From positions 13,241,821 to 13,305,820 of the forward strand of contig NC_050475.1 of the NCBI RefSeq assembly GCF_013373865.1: a stretch of DNA of 64,000 nt, written 5' to 3'. The translations under genes and the position numbers were made by a program. A model generated the notes under the pieces. The model ran no database searches. It was not told where the DNA came from and saw only the letters and a list, made by a program, of their open reading frames with translations. This DNA is from Monomorium pharaonis. Its lineage: Eukaryota > Arthropoda > Insecta > Hymenoptera > Formicidae. Shown here piece after piece: positions 34,281 through 45,870 of the stretch (position 1 is its first letter; the number at the start of each line of letters is the position of its first letter).

Positions 34281-35018
34281 GAAATTCCATCAAAAAACCT
34301 TAAAAAGGTAAAAAAGATACGCCAAGTACATAAAAGCGTGTTTTCCAAAATAAATTTGAAATCAATGCAGTTAGCCAAGTATATTGTAAAAAAGACTTAA
34401 AGAAATTTATTAAACATCTATTTAAAAATTGCTTAAACGGGCTTGATGATTAAATGATTAAAATCGACCAACGGGATTATAGTGAAGCAAAAACTTGGCG
34501 TGCCCGGCTCGTTAGAACGCAATGATCCATCAATATTATACAATATGAAAATTATTTGTACGAATAGAATAATAAAAAAATAATAACCTATCAAAAATTT
34601 TACAAAGTTAAAAAAGATATGTTAAGTATATAGACGCATTCAAAAATGGTTCTATTCAAAAATTAATTGAAAAAATGGGAATATCAATGATAACAGATAG
34701 TAAAACAACACCCGAGTCACATTAATTGCATTCTTGTATATACATTTATCAATATCAATATCAATAACACAGAGCCTTGGAAATTCAGAAAAAATATGAA
34801 CCAAGTTTTTGCTTCACTATAATCCCGTTGGTTGATTTTAATTATTTAATCATCAAGCCCGTTTAAGCAATTTTTAAATAGATGTTTAATAAATTTCTTT
34901 AAGTCTTTTTTAAAATATACTTGGCTAACTGGATTGAATTTAAATTTATTTTGGAAAGCACGCTTTTATGTACTTGGCGTATCTTTTTTACCTTTTTAAG
35001 GTTTTTTGGTGGGATTTC
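34281..35018. mobile_element. Foldback element with about 220-bp arms
   Basis: The left arm 34281-34503 pairs with 34798-35018 (for example CGCCAAGTACATAAAAGCGT and CAACGGGATTATAGTGAAGC). The loop of about 290 bp has no gene. Confidence 0.8.
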
Positions 35019-35184
35019 TATTTTTTGTCAAAATTTTTTTTGGAAAATTATCTTATTAATATTTATAACATGTATCTTTTTTTATCAAAATTAGTCGAAA
35101 CGTTTTTGAGAAAATCGGCTTTTTTATTTTTTTTTTTCTCTATATCTCCTAAAACAATAGAGATATCAAGTTATTGTTTAAAGA

Positions 35185-36178
35185 AAGAAGGATGTTAAAA
35201 ATGGGCCGATTTTTGCCTCCGAAGGTGTAAGTAAAAGAAATAGTATTTTTTATAAATTTTGACTTTCTAAATACGAAAAAATATTGAGAAGTTTGTGGGC
35301 ATTGAGGAACATCGCGAAAATTGAATAAGAAGAAAAATGTAAATTGTAGAAAGGATGATGTATTGAGCCATTACAAACCCATATAAGTTTTTTTGAAGGT
35401 TGAAGGGAAGAAAGGTAAAAAGGTATGTTTTGTAAGTAAAAATGTAAGCAATTGAACTTCTAATTGTGTATATAAGTGTAAAAAGGTTTTTTGATTTATT
35501 TAATACAACGTATGTCATCTTGTAAACTTACTATGATTTTGTAAACTGTATGTAAGTATACTTTGTCCACTTTATCTTCCCAAAACTATCTTTTTGTATC
35601 TTTCGCTTTTTTTAAGCTTGTTCTTTGTCGCACCTAGAACCGCAACGAAAATGCGACAAGATATTGGTTTCATTTTTTTTGTTTTTTAATGTGTTGTATT
35701 TTTATTTTTATATGTTTTTATTTTCTTTTTGTATATTTTAATCTTCACCTTTTTTTACATTTTAATTAAGTAGAAAATAAAAGAAAATTTTAAAAATTAA
35801 AAAGAAATAACACATATGTACAATCAAAAGTTCTTATTCTTCAAGTTATTTGCAGATTTTTGGAAGTACCTGCGTCCCCACACTTAATTGCTTACATTTT
35901 CCCTTACAAATGCACACAAAACATACCTTCTTTTACCTTTTTTTCCTTTTACTCCCCCCCAAAAAAAACTTATATGGATGGGTTTTGTAATGACTCAATA
36001 CATCATTCAAATTTCTACAATTTACCATATTCGTGTTCAATTTCTACGGTGTTTCCCAACGCCCATAAACTTCTCAATATTTTTTCGTATTTAGGAGGTC
36101 AAAATCTATAAAAAACATGATTCCCTTTACTTACACCTTCGGGGACAAAAATCGGATCATTTTTAACATTTTCCTTCT
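35185..36178. mobile_element. Foldback element with about 330-bp arms
   Basis: The left arm (GCCTCCGAAGGTGTAAGTAAA onward) pairs with the right arm ending TTACACCTTCGGGGAC. The loop 35520-35855 is AT-rich without coding sequence. Arm divergence of roughly 10-15 percent suggests age. Confidence 0.8.
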
Positions 36179-36269
36179 ATCATATTGATGCAAACTTATG
36201 ACATAAATTTGAATCTGTGGGGGCACATTTTACATGTTTATTCCGCTAGGCCCTTTAAAAAATATTCCA

Positions 36270-36634
36270 TGTGCTTCGCCCGCTGGCTCACGAACTCGGC
36301 CGCGCCGATTATAGAGATGTAGGTCCCAGGGATGGTTGTGGTTAGGTGGCTGATTCCACGGTCTGCTCACGAAGCCTATTCTAGGAGGGGGGAGTCTTCT
36401 TTCTTTCTCTCCCTTGCACTGACGACACAACTGGTACGAATCGTACGCCTTTTTACGGTACGCTACTTAAAAACTACGCTCAAGCCCTCGATCAACACAC
36501 CCGCTCTTGTCCTAGCACAAGATGGAGGCCACGCACCCGCCTCAAACGCGCGCGACCCCGCTCCTCCGCTTCTGCTGCCCTCCGTCGGCGCGGCGAGAAG
36601 GCAGGTCGCCATTCATGATTGTAACTTCGTAACA
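36270..36634 (-). repeat. BEL/Pao 3' LTR
   Basis: It runs from TGTGCTTCGCC to CGTAACA and matches 40215-40541. A run of eight C directly to its right is the polypurine tract on the minus strand, adjoining the LTR as expected. Confidence 0.85.
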
Positions 36635-36654
36635 TCCCCCCCGGAATTCGGCGA

Positions 36655-38072
36655 CTATGTCGTTAAATAATGAGCTTCGGAATTGATGGGTAAGACACAG
36701 AGTTTCGCAACAGGCCTTTTGTACGTGGCACTGGCGGTGCGCAGTGTTACCACTCTGGTCAGTCCGTCGGGTTCCTGGTGCAATTCGGTCACTCTTCCCA
36801 ACGGCCACTTGGCAGGAGGGTAGCGTTTGTCCGTCACGAGGACTAAAGAGCCCTTCTTGATGCTGTTGGATGGATGATGCCACTTAGATATTGCTTGATG
36901 TTTTTGGAGACATTCCGAGGACCACCTTCTCCAAAAGTGGTCCACCTTCTGTCCAGTTGCCACCTGGAGAGACGTGAAACTGGCACTTCCGACAAGTCCG
37001 TTTCAGGTAGCGTGATGGGAGCCTCGCCGATGAGGAAGTGGCCCGGTGTTAAGGCGGAAGGGTCGCTCGAATCTTCCGACAATGGGCAGAGGGGCCGGAA
37101 GTTAAGGACGGCTTCTATTTGGATCACTACTGTAGATAGCTCCTCGTACGTGAGTGTAGTGTTTCCTATGACTCTAGCAAGATGAAACTTTGTGGATTTT
37201 ACGGTAGCTTTCCACTTTCCCCCAAAATAGGGCGCGGAGGGGAGATTAAATATCCATTTCGTTCCATCGTTCGCGATAAGACACGCTACGTCCCGTAACT
37301 CCTTGGACGTAGAGGCAAAACGTTGGCGCAGTGCTGCGTCGGCTCCCACGAAATTGGTCCCACAGTCGCTGCGAAGGGTGGCGCAGACGCCTCGACGCCC
37401 GGTGAAACGCTTGTACGCGGCGAGGAAGGTCTCCGTGAAGTAGTCGGTTACGATTTCAATGTAAATCGCCGATGTGACCGGGCAGATGAAAATTGCTAGG
37501 TACCCTTTATAGGAGCGCGACGTTCGTCCCTTCCACGTTTTGATCATTACGGGACCGGCATAGTCTAACCCGGAATGAAGGAAAGGTCTGGCCGGAATCA
37601 CTCGAGGTGTGGGAAGCTGTCCCATCAGTTGCTGCGCTCGCTGTCGAGCACGATGTTGCGCACAACGGACGCACCTTAGGATGAAGGAACGCACGGGAAT
37701 CCTGCCGCCTAATATCCAGTAAGTACGTCTTAAGAAGGCCAAGGTAAGTTGAGTGCCCCCGTGTAGCGTTCTGCGATCGTCAATGAGGAGTGTAGTAAGG
37801 AGTGACTTGCAGGGTAGCACTATGGGGTGTTTCGCTTCCACGTCGATCTTAGTGTAATGCAGACGCCCGCCCACTCTTAATATTCCGTCCCGGTCTGTGA
37901 ATCTGCTGAGCGGGTTCGATCGTGGTAATAAGCTTCTCTGGGATAGCAGGCGGATCTCATTGTTGAACCACGAGCGTTGTACTAGCTTGCACCAGAACAG
38001 CAAGCTTGACTGAAGATCATCCGGCGTAAGGGGTTTGATAGATGAGCGATCCAGTGCTCCTTTCAGGCGCAT
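36655..38072 (-). pseudogene. BEL/Pao integrase and C-terminal domain
   Basis: A 409-codon minus-strand frame (36843-38072) reads, in order, the H2C2 zinc-binding region (HGGTQLTLAFLRRTYW, then CVRCAQH), the integrase core with HSGLDYAGPV (first Asp) and LRSDCGTNFVGAD (second Asp), and then FGGKWKATVKSTK. The last motif normally has Glu as the third catalytic residue (GGLWEAAVKS in relatives); here it is Lys, so the enzyme would be inactive. A further frame (36655-36963) gives the family's C-terminal domain (LVLVTDKRYPPAKWPLGRV). Protease, RT and RNase H are absent between this and gag. Confidence 0.9.
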
Positions 38073-38160
38073 GAATCTCTGAGCGGTAAAAGTCGTAAAA
38101 GTCTTGTCAAGGAGGAATATCTGTCGAGTAACTCTCAGTACGAAGGAGGTGTTATGACGG

Positions 38161-39475
38161 TCACGACGTGACCCGGACGTTCTTCCAAGTCAATTCCAGA
38201 GATGACAGGCGGCGCGCGAACAGGCCACGAGTCCGAAGGCCCCGAGAGCCATGCAGACACTGTCGCGCTATGTGGGAGCCGAGGCAATTAAGACAGCGTG
38301 CATGTTGATCTACGACGTCCCTCCGCTGACCGACATTTTTTGATTGGTAGGTGGGGCATCGAAATAGATAGTGTGGGGAAGCGCAGAGGGGGCACTCCAG
38401 ACTTGTATGGGAGGAGGCCACGTGTGCAGCGGCCCGGACGCGTGGCGCTTCACGACCACCCTTACCCTGTTCCTTGTTGTTGCCTGAGCTTGGGGGGTGG
38501 GTCGACAGTCTGAGCAGCGCTCGTGAGCGCCCGACGAGAAATTTCTCGAATTGGGCGAACGTAGAATACGAAGTAGCAGTTCCGATCTTCAACTCCCAAG
38601 CTTCTTTAGTGTTAGCATCCAATAACCCTACTAACCAATGTAGGAGGAAGGAGTCCGAGGCATCCACTGGACTTCCTAACGACCGCAATGCTCCGATCGC
38701 CTCCGTTACGGTGACCAAGAAGGTGTTCAGGTCCTTCGCTGACCTTGTCTTTAATGCTTTGAGGCCGGTCAGGCGGTCTAGATGAGCGGAGATTAATAAA
38801 CGCTTATTTTCGTAGCGGGCCGTCAAGGATTCCCACGCAATAGGAAAAATCTCTTCTGATGCGGGCAGGTGGGTGACAAATTGGAGGGCCTCGCCGGTCA
38901 GGGATGTCTTTAAGTAGTGCATCTTCTCGGCCCCCGTCAAGTCGTCATTATTTCGGATAAGCGACGAGAATAGGTCGTTGTACGATTTTCATTCCTGCAG
39001 GTCCCCAGAGAATTTTAGTAAGGTTATTTTGGGCAACGCAGCGAGCTGGCGTGACACTGGGTCCGTCGAGTTTCCGCTAATAGATGAAGGTTGGTGAATT
39101 GAGAGCGTTCTCTAAAGTCGGGTCACGATTCTGGCTCGACCCTGAATGTAAAATTCTTGGCAGCGTTCGAAGGTACGAGTTTTTACGTAGTCGGACTCGT
39201 AGAATTTGTCCATGCCGGCTTGACATAAGTCTTCGTGGTTTTTCTGGAAACGCCGCCAATGGCTTTCAAACCAATCGAGGCGGGTGCTGAGGACCTCTCG
39301 CTCTTCTGGAGATGCATCCTCTCCTGATCTGCAATCTGTTGCATCCTGTATAAGACGAAATCTTGTTTGCTGTAGTCTAATTCTTGCCTCCATGCTCGAT
39401 CGGTCAAGCGCAAGCAGATCCGGCTTGAAGGACCAATCTAACATTAGTATGCAAAGTGATGATTCAGTTATCAAC
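38161..39475 (-). pseudogene. BEL/Pao gag with zinc knuckles
   Basis: The 259-codon frame at 38161-38940 starts in the DUF1759 gag domain (EKMHYLKTSLTGEA, then WESLTARYENKRLLI) and ends with two cysteine knuckles (CPLCASPHYLFRC and CLNCLGSHIARQC). Upstream frames (39112-39474) carry the N-terminal gag, out of frame. The gag frame ends about 90 bp before the integrase frame, so about 2.5 kb of pol has been deleted cleanly. Confidence 0.85.
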
Positions 39476-39479
39476 GGGG

Positions 39480-40214
39480 GGGGGAGAACTTAACACTCGC
39501 ATGTAACCTACGAGAAAGTAAGAGTTAAAAAACATTTCTTTATTGTTGAGCCAAAAAGATATAAGACATAAGAAAAACTCAAATTAATTATCATAAACAT
39601 CTGGTGTGCTTGCGCTATGCGCAGGGAGGGCAACCTCTCGTGCGGTTGGTCTTGGGGGTTCCGCGGAGCGAGTAGATCGTTGATCAAGCAATCCTCAATG
39701 GACAGGAGGAATAACGGAGAAAGAGGCGGCTAGGTGCCCTTCTGCTCGCAGGACAGCGATCGGACCTCACTTCCTTCTTCAATGGCGTGATCCTTCTTTG
39801 GAGAACCGGTTTATGTGGTTCGTTTTTCTTCCTGAAATATTCTCGCTAACTCGAGGGTGACCCGGTAGTCCACCCGAGACCGTTGACTCGAGGGTGTCGG
39901 CAAGGACGACCCGAGAAGCGACGGTGGGGAGAGAGGGGAGGTTTCCCGACTCACGGACGGACCCCACTGCCACGAGGGTGCCAACGATCCGAGGACGTGC
40001 ACCGACTGCTCGAGGGTGCCTCGATGTTCGACCCGTAGGCGTACGCCGTAATCTCGAGGGTGTCAACTTAGACGACCCGAGGACACGTACCTCTAATTCG
40101 ACACGCTCGGTTGCGAGCCCGGCTCAGATTAGGATGGTCGACTCTGTCCGAGCGCTTCCGTCAGGGGGGTAGAACGGTGCAGCTTCCACGTGTTGGAGGG
40201 AGGGCGGCCCCCCA
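39480..40214 (-). other. BEL/Pao 5' leader with ~40-bp CTCGAGGGTG repeats
   Basis: CTCGAGGGTG recurs at 39850, 39887, 40009 and 40053, with a variant (CACGAGGGTG) at 39971. It is paired with CGACCCGAG-type words that can fold back on it. TGG directly inside the 5' LTR is consistent with a primer binding site. It is non-coding. Confidence 0.6.
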
Positions 40215-40541
40215 CGTGCTTCGCCCGCTAGCTCACGAGCTCGGTCGCGCCGATTATAGAGATGTAGGTCCCAGGGATGGTTGTGGTTAGATGGCTGATT
40301 CCACGGTCTGCTCACGAGGCCTATCCTAGGAGGGGGGTCTTCCTTCTCTCTCTCCCTTGCACTGACGACACAACGAACCAGTTTCGTACGCCTTTTTACG
40401 GTACGCTACTTAAAAACTGCGCTCAAGCCCTCGATCAACACACCCGCTCTCGTCCTAGCATAAGATGGAGGCCACGCACTGCTGCCCTTCGTCGGCGCGG
40501 CGAGGAGGCAGGTCGCCATTCATGATTGTAACTCCGTAACA
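40215..40541 (-). repeat. BEL/Pao 5' LTR
   Basis: The sequence is homologous to 36270-36634, with one internal deletion of about 38 bp and a few substitutions, which makes the insertion moderately old. I see no matching target duplication at the outer edges. Confidence 0.85.
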
Positions 40542-40554
40542 ACCTCTTACTCAC

Positions 40555-41466
40555 ATTGAAAACAGCTTTCAATTAATTGAGAAATTAAAAGACCAAACAA
40601 TTAATCATAATCATTCTCTAATTTTTAGATGTTATTTCTCTTTTCACTAACATTCCTTTGGATTTAGCGGTTGAAAGCGTCTCAAGAAGATGGACATTTA
40701 TCTCTGCAAATTGATTTCAAAAAACGAATTTTTTAATGCACTCAGACTTGTCTTAAATTCGACTTATTTTATATTCAATAACACAATATACAAACCGAAT
40801 TTTGCATTCCCATGGACACTTCCATGGGCTCTCTTCTGTCCCCCATAATTGCGGACATGATGTTACAAGACCTAGAGATTACCGTTAGTATTTTATTTTA
40901 GATATGTGGACGATGTAGTGATGGCAGCACCTCTTGATTCTACTAATAACATTTTGAACATTTTTAATTCCTTTCACCCGAGGCTACAATTTACGATTGA
41001 GATTGAGGATGAAAAAATAAATTTCTTAGATCTGACAATCAAAAAGTGTAACGATAAACTGGAATTTTATTGGTTCCACAAATCCACATTTTTGGGATGC
41101 TATTTAAACTTTGTGTCTCAGCATCCTCGCTCTCAAAAAATAGATGTGATCATGGGCATGATAGATAGGACATTTTTTTTATCACACCCTAAATTCCATA
41201 CCAAAAATATTATCTTCGTAATTAATACTTTACTGAATAATTACCCTTTGCAATTTATTTTTAACATAGTCAACCGTAAGCTTAATTCTCTTCTAAGTGA
41301 ACACATTCTCAAGCAAAATTGCTCTATAAGTAAACAGGAAAATATTTTAAAACCACCGTGGTTTACTATTCCATATGTATCGGGGGTTTCCGAAAAATTC
41401 AAAAATATTATAAAAGATCTTAATGAAGATTGGGCTCTCTTTCTCCAATTTGAACAAATTAAGTAA
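40555..41466 (+). pseudogene. Penelope-like element reverse transcriptase
   Basis: A plus-strand frame begins near the catalytic YVDDVVMAAP and continues FTIEIEDEKINFLDLTI and FLGCYLNFVSQHPRSQK, then MIDRTFFLSHPKFHTKN. This series is typical of Penelope RTs rather than LINE or LTR RTs. The part before YVDD (40560-40900) is recognisable (NSTYFIFNNTIYK) but full of stops. It starts just after the BEL LTR. Confidence 0.85.
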
Positions 41467-41479
41467 TGTTATTAAAGCT

Positions 41480-41880
41480 CATAAGAACACTCTCCCGGTA
41501 AAAGCCTAAAAAATGTAGTTTACAAAATTTCTTGTGGGGATTGCGACGCTAGTTATGTGGGACAAACTAAGCTAGTTATGTGGGACAAACTAAGCTAGTT
41601 ATGTGGGACAAACAACTTAAAATTAAAATTTCTAAGCATTGGAACCATGTCAGACAAAACGACACCCATTCAGTTATCGCGGAACACCGCATAAATTTCG
41701 ATCATGAATTTGACTGGAATGTTCAGATTTTAGACAGAGAGGAATATTTGTCTAAACGGTTAGTTTCTGAGATGATTCGCATCAAGTTAAAAAAGAACAG
41801 CTTAAATCTACAAACAGACACTGAATTTTTACATCACGGTTATGTGAATATTCCAAATAAGTTGTAAACCATCCTCATTA
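41480..41880 (+). pseudogene. Penelope-like GIY-YIG endonuclease, repeat-expanded
   Basis: The frame VVYKISCGDCDASYVGQTK is the start of a GIY-YIG domain with its CxxC insertion. A 23-bp unit containing the YVG codons is repeated about three times (41548-41611), which shifts the frame. After the array the domain resumes (SVIAEHRINFDHEFDWNVQI, then a C-terminal YVNI). The endonuclease would nick target DNA for retrotransposition; it is broken here. Confidence 0.8.
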
Positions 41881-42575
41881 TCACTTTTTCTCACCCGGTT
41901 TATTATAATTTCCTTAAAAAAAATTAACCTATTTTTTACTTTAATTTATTCATATTGCTTTATTTTTATATTTATATTGATTTATTTTTATATTAGTTTT
42001 ATACGCGTTTAATTTGAACCGTTTCGTTTAAACAATTTTTTTTACTTCTAAATTTGTAACACCACTACTATTCTCTGACTGTATTCGACCGAATCTATCA
42101 TGGTTTTGTTATTACTTTGTTGACCCTTTGTTAGTCACCGTTTGTCGCGCGTTATGATAACATTAAGTTTGTGAATTTGTCAATCCAAATTCTTGTTACC
42201 ATGCGAATTATTACTGATAAAAAACGGACCGTCTGTCAACTCTCACTTTGTTAAGGCTTCTTTCCTTGTCTAATTAATAAATGTTTCTAAAAAAGGTACA
42301 ATTATTAAATTCTAATCTTTCTTATTTTTACTACTAAAATTTACAACTTGGAATCTTTTAGTCATGGTTTAACACCAAATTGCGCTAAATGTGAATATCT
42401 ATTATTATCTTGCTGAAAATAGCTCAAATTGGGGCCGAAACGTTCAATATTATTAACTGATTAAGAATAAATTATTTGATATCGCGCACCGACAACTGCG
42501 TTGTACTCTCATTGCCGTTATTCCTTTGATATTTGAAGTTTTTTTGTATCTTTTTGTTTTGACTTTCTCTTACTT
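41881..42575 (+). other. Penelope-like 3' region and flank
   Basis: AT-rich, non-coding, with GGGGCCGAAACGTTCAATATT near 42432, a motif I associate with Penelope 3' ends. No gene is visible. Confidence 0.5.
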
Positions 42576-43069
42576 ATAGCGAGTTCGGTCGCTTGCACTA
42601 GTGTACACTGAGTGCAAATTTTTATAGTGCAATGCGTTCGATCCACATTCTCTGCTCCTTTATTTTGGACTTAAGGGGTTATATCACTGTAGCGACACGA
42701 AAATGAGATACATATTTAATTTTTTTTCATGTAAAAAAAATTTTTTTATCTTAAAACAAGTGCATGTACTTTTTAATATGCATATTATACTTAAAAAAAA
42801 ATTTTATAATATTTTATTAAAAAATGGCGGCGCAGGAATTATCATAAGAAAACATTTTTTTTAAGGGGCTTCAGAGCTCGCAGGCCAGCAACTTTAATTG
42901 TTGACTTATAAACAAAAAAAATTTTTTTTAATCTACATTAAATACCTAATGCACCACCTAGGGAATTAAAAAATAGTTTTTTAAAAAAATGGCAAACATT
43001 TAAAGTCAAAATAGTGTTTTTAGGTAAAAATTGACGTAAAAAACGGTTTATAACATGAAAAGTTTTCAA

Positions 43070-43193
43070 CTAATCAAAAAATCTGTACGTGACAAAAAAT
43101 ACGTAACAAAAAATTGCAACGTCTATGAGCGAGCGTTCGACCTGCTGTACGCGCATTTCATTAACTTCTACACAATAATTGTAGCAATTTGGT
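43070..43193 (-). pseudogene. Kolobok-like transposase C-terminal fragment beyond the R1 insertion
   Basis: The minus-strand frame reads VGPNCYNYCVEVNEMRVQQ, continuing the frame GLCSIMKIMELLGIIVG that stops at the insertion at 47560. The same uninterrupted sequence is at 59490-59590 in copy 2, proving continuity. Confidence 0.85.
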
Positions 43194-44239
43194 CCAACGA
43201 CGATACCTTTTTTTTGCGTGGGGGGAAGTGCATTTACGCACGCCCATTTGGAATCCGTCCAAATCGACAGTGTGGAACTCCCAGCGGCACATCGCCCCGA
43301 GGTCGGAACCAAATCCCCCACCGAGTGATGGGAGAGGTGGACTCAATCAAGGGACAGATGTCGCCGGACTACCTACTTCCCTGCCCACCTCAACCACAAT
43401 TGAGGCCCGGGTCGGTATCGTCGGCTAGACATGCTTCAACCCGGGCCCCAGGGCATGGCTTAATGGAGCCCCTCTCCTTCTTCTTGTCTCTTCACGGGCT
43501 AATTAATTGCCCTTGCGCCCCCTCCCCTCCCGGGCGCAGCCTCGCCCGTCCCAAAAGGACCAATCCTTCCTTACTTCTTCGCAAAAGGGGGGCCATTTAA
43601 CACCGCTTCCGCGAATTCTTCTCGAAAGGGCGTTGGGGTAAGGCCTGCCGGGTACCTCCGCTCTATCCCGCCCCCCAACAAGTGTCGCCAGAGCCACGAC
43701 ACTCTTCATGACTCCGGCGACAGCAACGAGCAAGTCGGGACCCATGAGGGCCCCCAGCCACCCACGAACATCCGCACCATCTCCGCCTCTAGTCGTCTCA
43801 TCCAGGACCTCCTGCCTCCTCTTTGAGTCACGGAAGGTAGAGGCTTTCAGCATCCCCCTCCTCCGCCGTTCTCCTCTTATCCTTCGCGTGGGCTCTGCGT
43901 CGCACTCCGCGTCGCACTCCGCGTTCGCAGTCCCCGCCCGTCTTCTAGGCGCAGGGAGGGGGGGTCCCACCCCACCATACCTCCCCGCCCTTCATTTTTC
44001 GCGAATGGGTGGCCGCAGCGAGCACCCACCTCTCGCACAAAGGGGAATTCCACCGCCGGAAGGGGGGGGGGGCAAAGCCCCATTATGTCTTCCGCGGTCC
44101 CTATCCCTCCCCGTCCGCCTTCGGCCGCGGAAGGAGGAGCCAAGCCCCATCCTCCCTCCCACGGTTGTGTCTTCTTGTATCCGGCTGCGGGGGGGGGGCG
44201 ACGTCTTGTCATTCCCCCCGCAAACCTTCTTCTGCCCAT

Positions 44240-44470
44240 CATCGGCGTCAGCCGTCCTCATTGCGGGGTCGCGGGCCCAGCATCCCGTCGACCCAAGCCA
44301 GTGCCGCGCTTCCCGCTTCTCCCCCACACAGACGGGGCACCTAGGCGCTCCCCTGCATACCGCCGCCTTTGCCTTGGGGCTCCGCACCTATAGCACAATT
44401 TGCTTCGGTCCGGACCCCGGCAGCGTTTCCCTACATGGCCCCAGACCGGTAGCACTCGACCGGTGCCCGG
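44240..44470 (-). pseudogene. R1-type ORF1 zinc knuckles (gag-like)
   Basis: Minus-strand frames give WGHVGKRCRGPDRSKLCYRCG (broken first knuckle and second CxxC) and, in another frame, CPVCVGEKREARHWLGSTGC, the form typical of the third R1 ORF1 knuckle. The frame change between them shows decay. The protein would bind RNA in the RNP. Confidence 0.7.
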
Positions 44471-44603
44471 CCCGGGCCCACACCTTTCCTTCGGTTGGGG
44501 GGAACACGGCCGCTCCCTCTAACTTATGTCCCTCCATACCATCGCCAACCAGTTAAGGCTGGTCTCTTTTCGCCGCGTGCTCTCCTTTCGGGGAGCCGGG
44601 GCC

Positions 44604-45251
44604 GGGAGCGGTGCATTTGCACACGGTTCAAATGGACACGGTGCATTTGCACACGGTGCATTTACACACTGTGCATTTGGACACAAAATAAATTTTATTA
44701 AAAATGTACACCAGTTATATATGCACACGTAAAATTTGACCACCCATATTTTCACACGAAAAAATGCCCACCGTTTACTTGGACACGTAAAAGTTGCACA
44801 CCATTTATTTGCACACCGCTCACTTGCCCACCACTCATTTGCACACCAAGAAATGCGCACCGATCATTTGCACACGGAAAGATGCGCACTGATCATTTGC
44901 ACACGAAAAAATGCGCACTGATCATATGCACACGGAAGGTTACACACCGTTTATTTGCACACTAATTTCTTGGTGTGCAAATGAGTGATGGGCAAGTAAA
45001 CGGTGTGCAAGTGAATGGTGTGCAAATGAATAGTGTGCAACTTCTACGTGTTCAAGTGAACGGTGAGCATTTTTTCGTGTGCAAATATCCGGTGGTCAAA
45101 TTTTACATGTGCATATAGCTGGTGTACATTTTTAATAAAATTTCTTTTGTGTTCAAATGCACCGTGTCCAAGTGCGCAAGATATCGTGTCCAAAAGCACC
45201 GTGTCCAAATGCACCGTGTCCATTTGAACCGTGTCCAAGTGAGTGCCACCC
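44604..45251. mobile_element. Complete short foldback element B (15-bp arms)
   Basis: It is 648 bp. The left arm 44604-44965 and right arm 44966-45251 are inverted arrays of 15-bp units such as GTGTCCAAATGCACC. The shared landmark GTACATTTTTAATAAAATTT lies in both. Flanks GCCGGGGCC (44595-44603) and GTCGGGGCC (45252-45260) look like a 9-bp target duplication with one mismatch. It has no CA tract or hairpin core and no gene. Confidence 0.85.
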
Positions 45252-45462
45252 GTCGGGGCCAACCCCGTGGTCCAGCCTCTACACCGGGTCGGTCCCGACG
45301 CAGCGGTCCTCTTTCCTAACTCCAGGAGGAGGATCCCACTCTATTGGGTCGGTCCCCCTGGATATTCCCATTCCTAATGTGGGACAGTCCGATCCGGCGC
45401 GGCTGTATTCCGCCTGTCTGCGGATCGACCGCTTTCCCCCAGTCTAGAAGAAGGCCAAACTG

Positions 45463-45870
45463 GTGCTCCTTTCCAAAGAGGGCAAGGAGGGCGGGACGCC
45501 CTTCGCGTATAGGCCAATTTGCCTGCTCGACGAGGTCGACAAGTTGTTCGAGCGAGTAGTTGCCGGCCGAGTCAACCGACATCTTAATAGGGATGGTCCG
45601 CAGCTCCACCGGGAACAGTTCGGCTTCCTCGAGAGCAGATCGACGATTGATGCGATCTTGCGCGTCCAGGTCCTCGCGGGAGAGACGGTAGAGCGGGGCG
45701 GGGTGGCGATGGGTGTCGCGTTAGACATAAGTAACGCGTTCAACACCCTGCCCTACGATCGGATACGCGGGGCGCTGATAAGTCACAAAGTGCCCGCGTA
45801 TCTGCGACGGGTCGTAGCGGACTATCTCCGCGGCAGGCAATTCTCGCGAATCCCCCCTCCAGACATATGA
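45463..45870 (+). pseudogene. R1-clade reverse transcriptase fragment (ORF2), inverted in the host element
   Basis: The frame reads FAYRPICLLDEVDKLFERVV (RT domain start), then HREQFGFLESRSTIDAI, then VALDISNAFNTLPYDRIRGA (motif A with catalytic Asp), ending before motif B and YADD. ISNAFNTLPW-type spelling is characteristic of R1. It is on the plus strand while ORF1 is on the minus strand, so the element is rearranged. Confidence 0.8.

Noticed and set aside
36874..37185. 103-codon plus-strand ORF
   Set aside because: It is antisense to the BEL/Pao integrase frame.
43708..44556. 282-codon plus-strand ORF
   Set aside because: It is the antisense of R1-type ORF1 with zinc knuckles; GC-rich DNA leaves all frames open.
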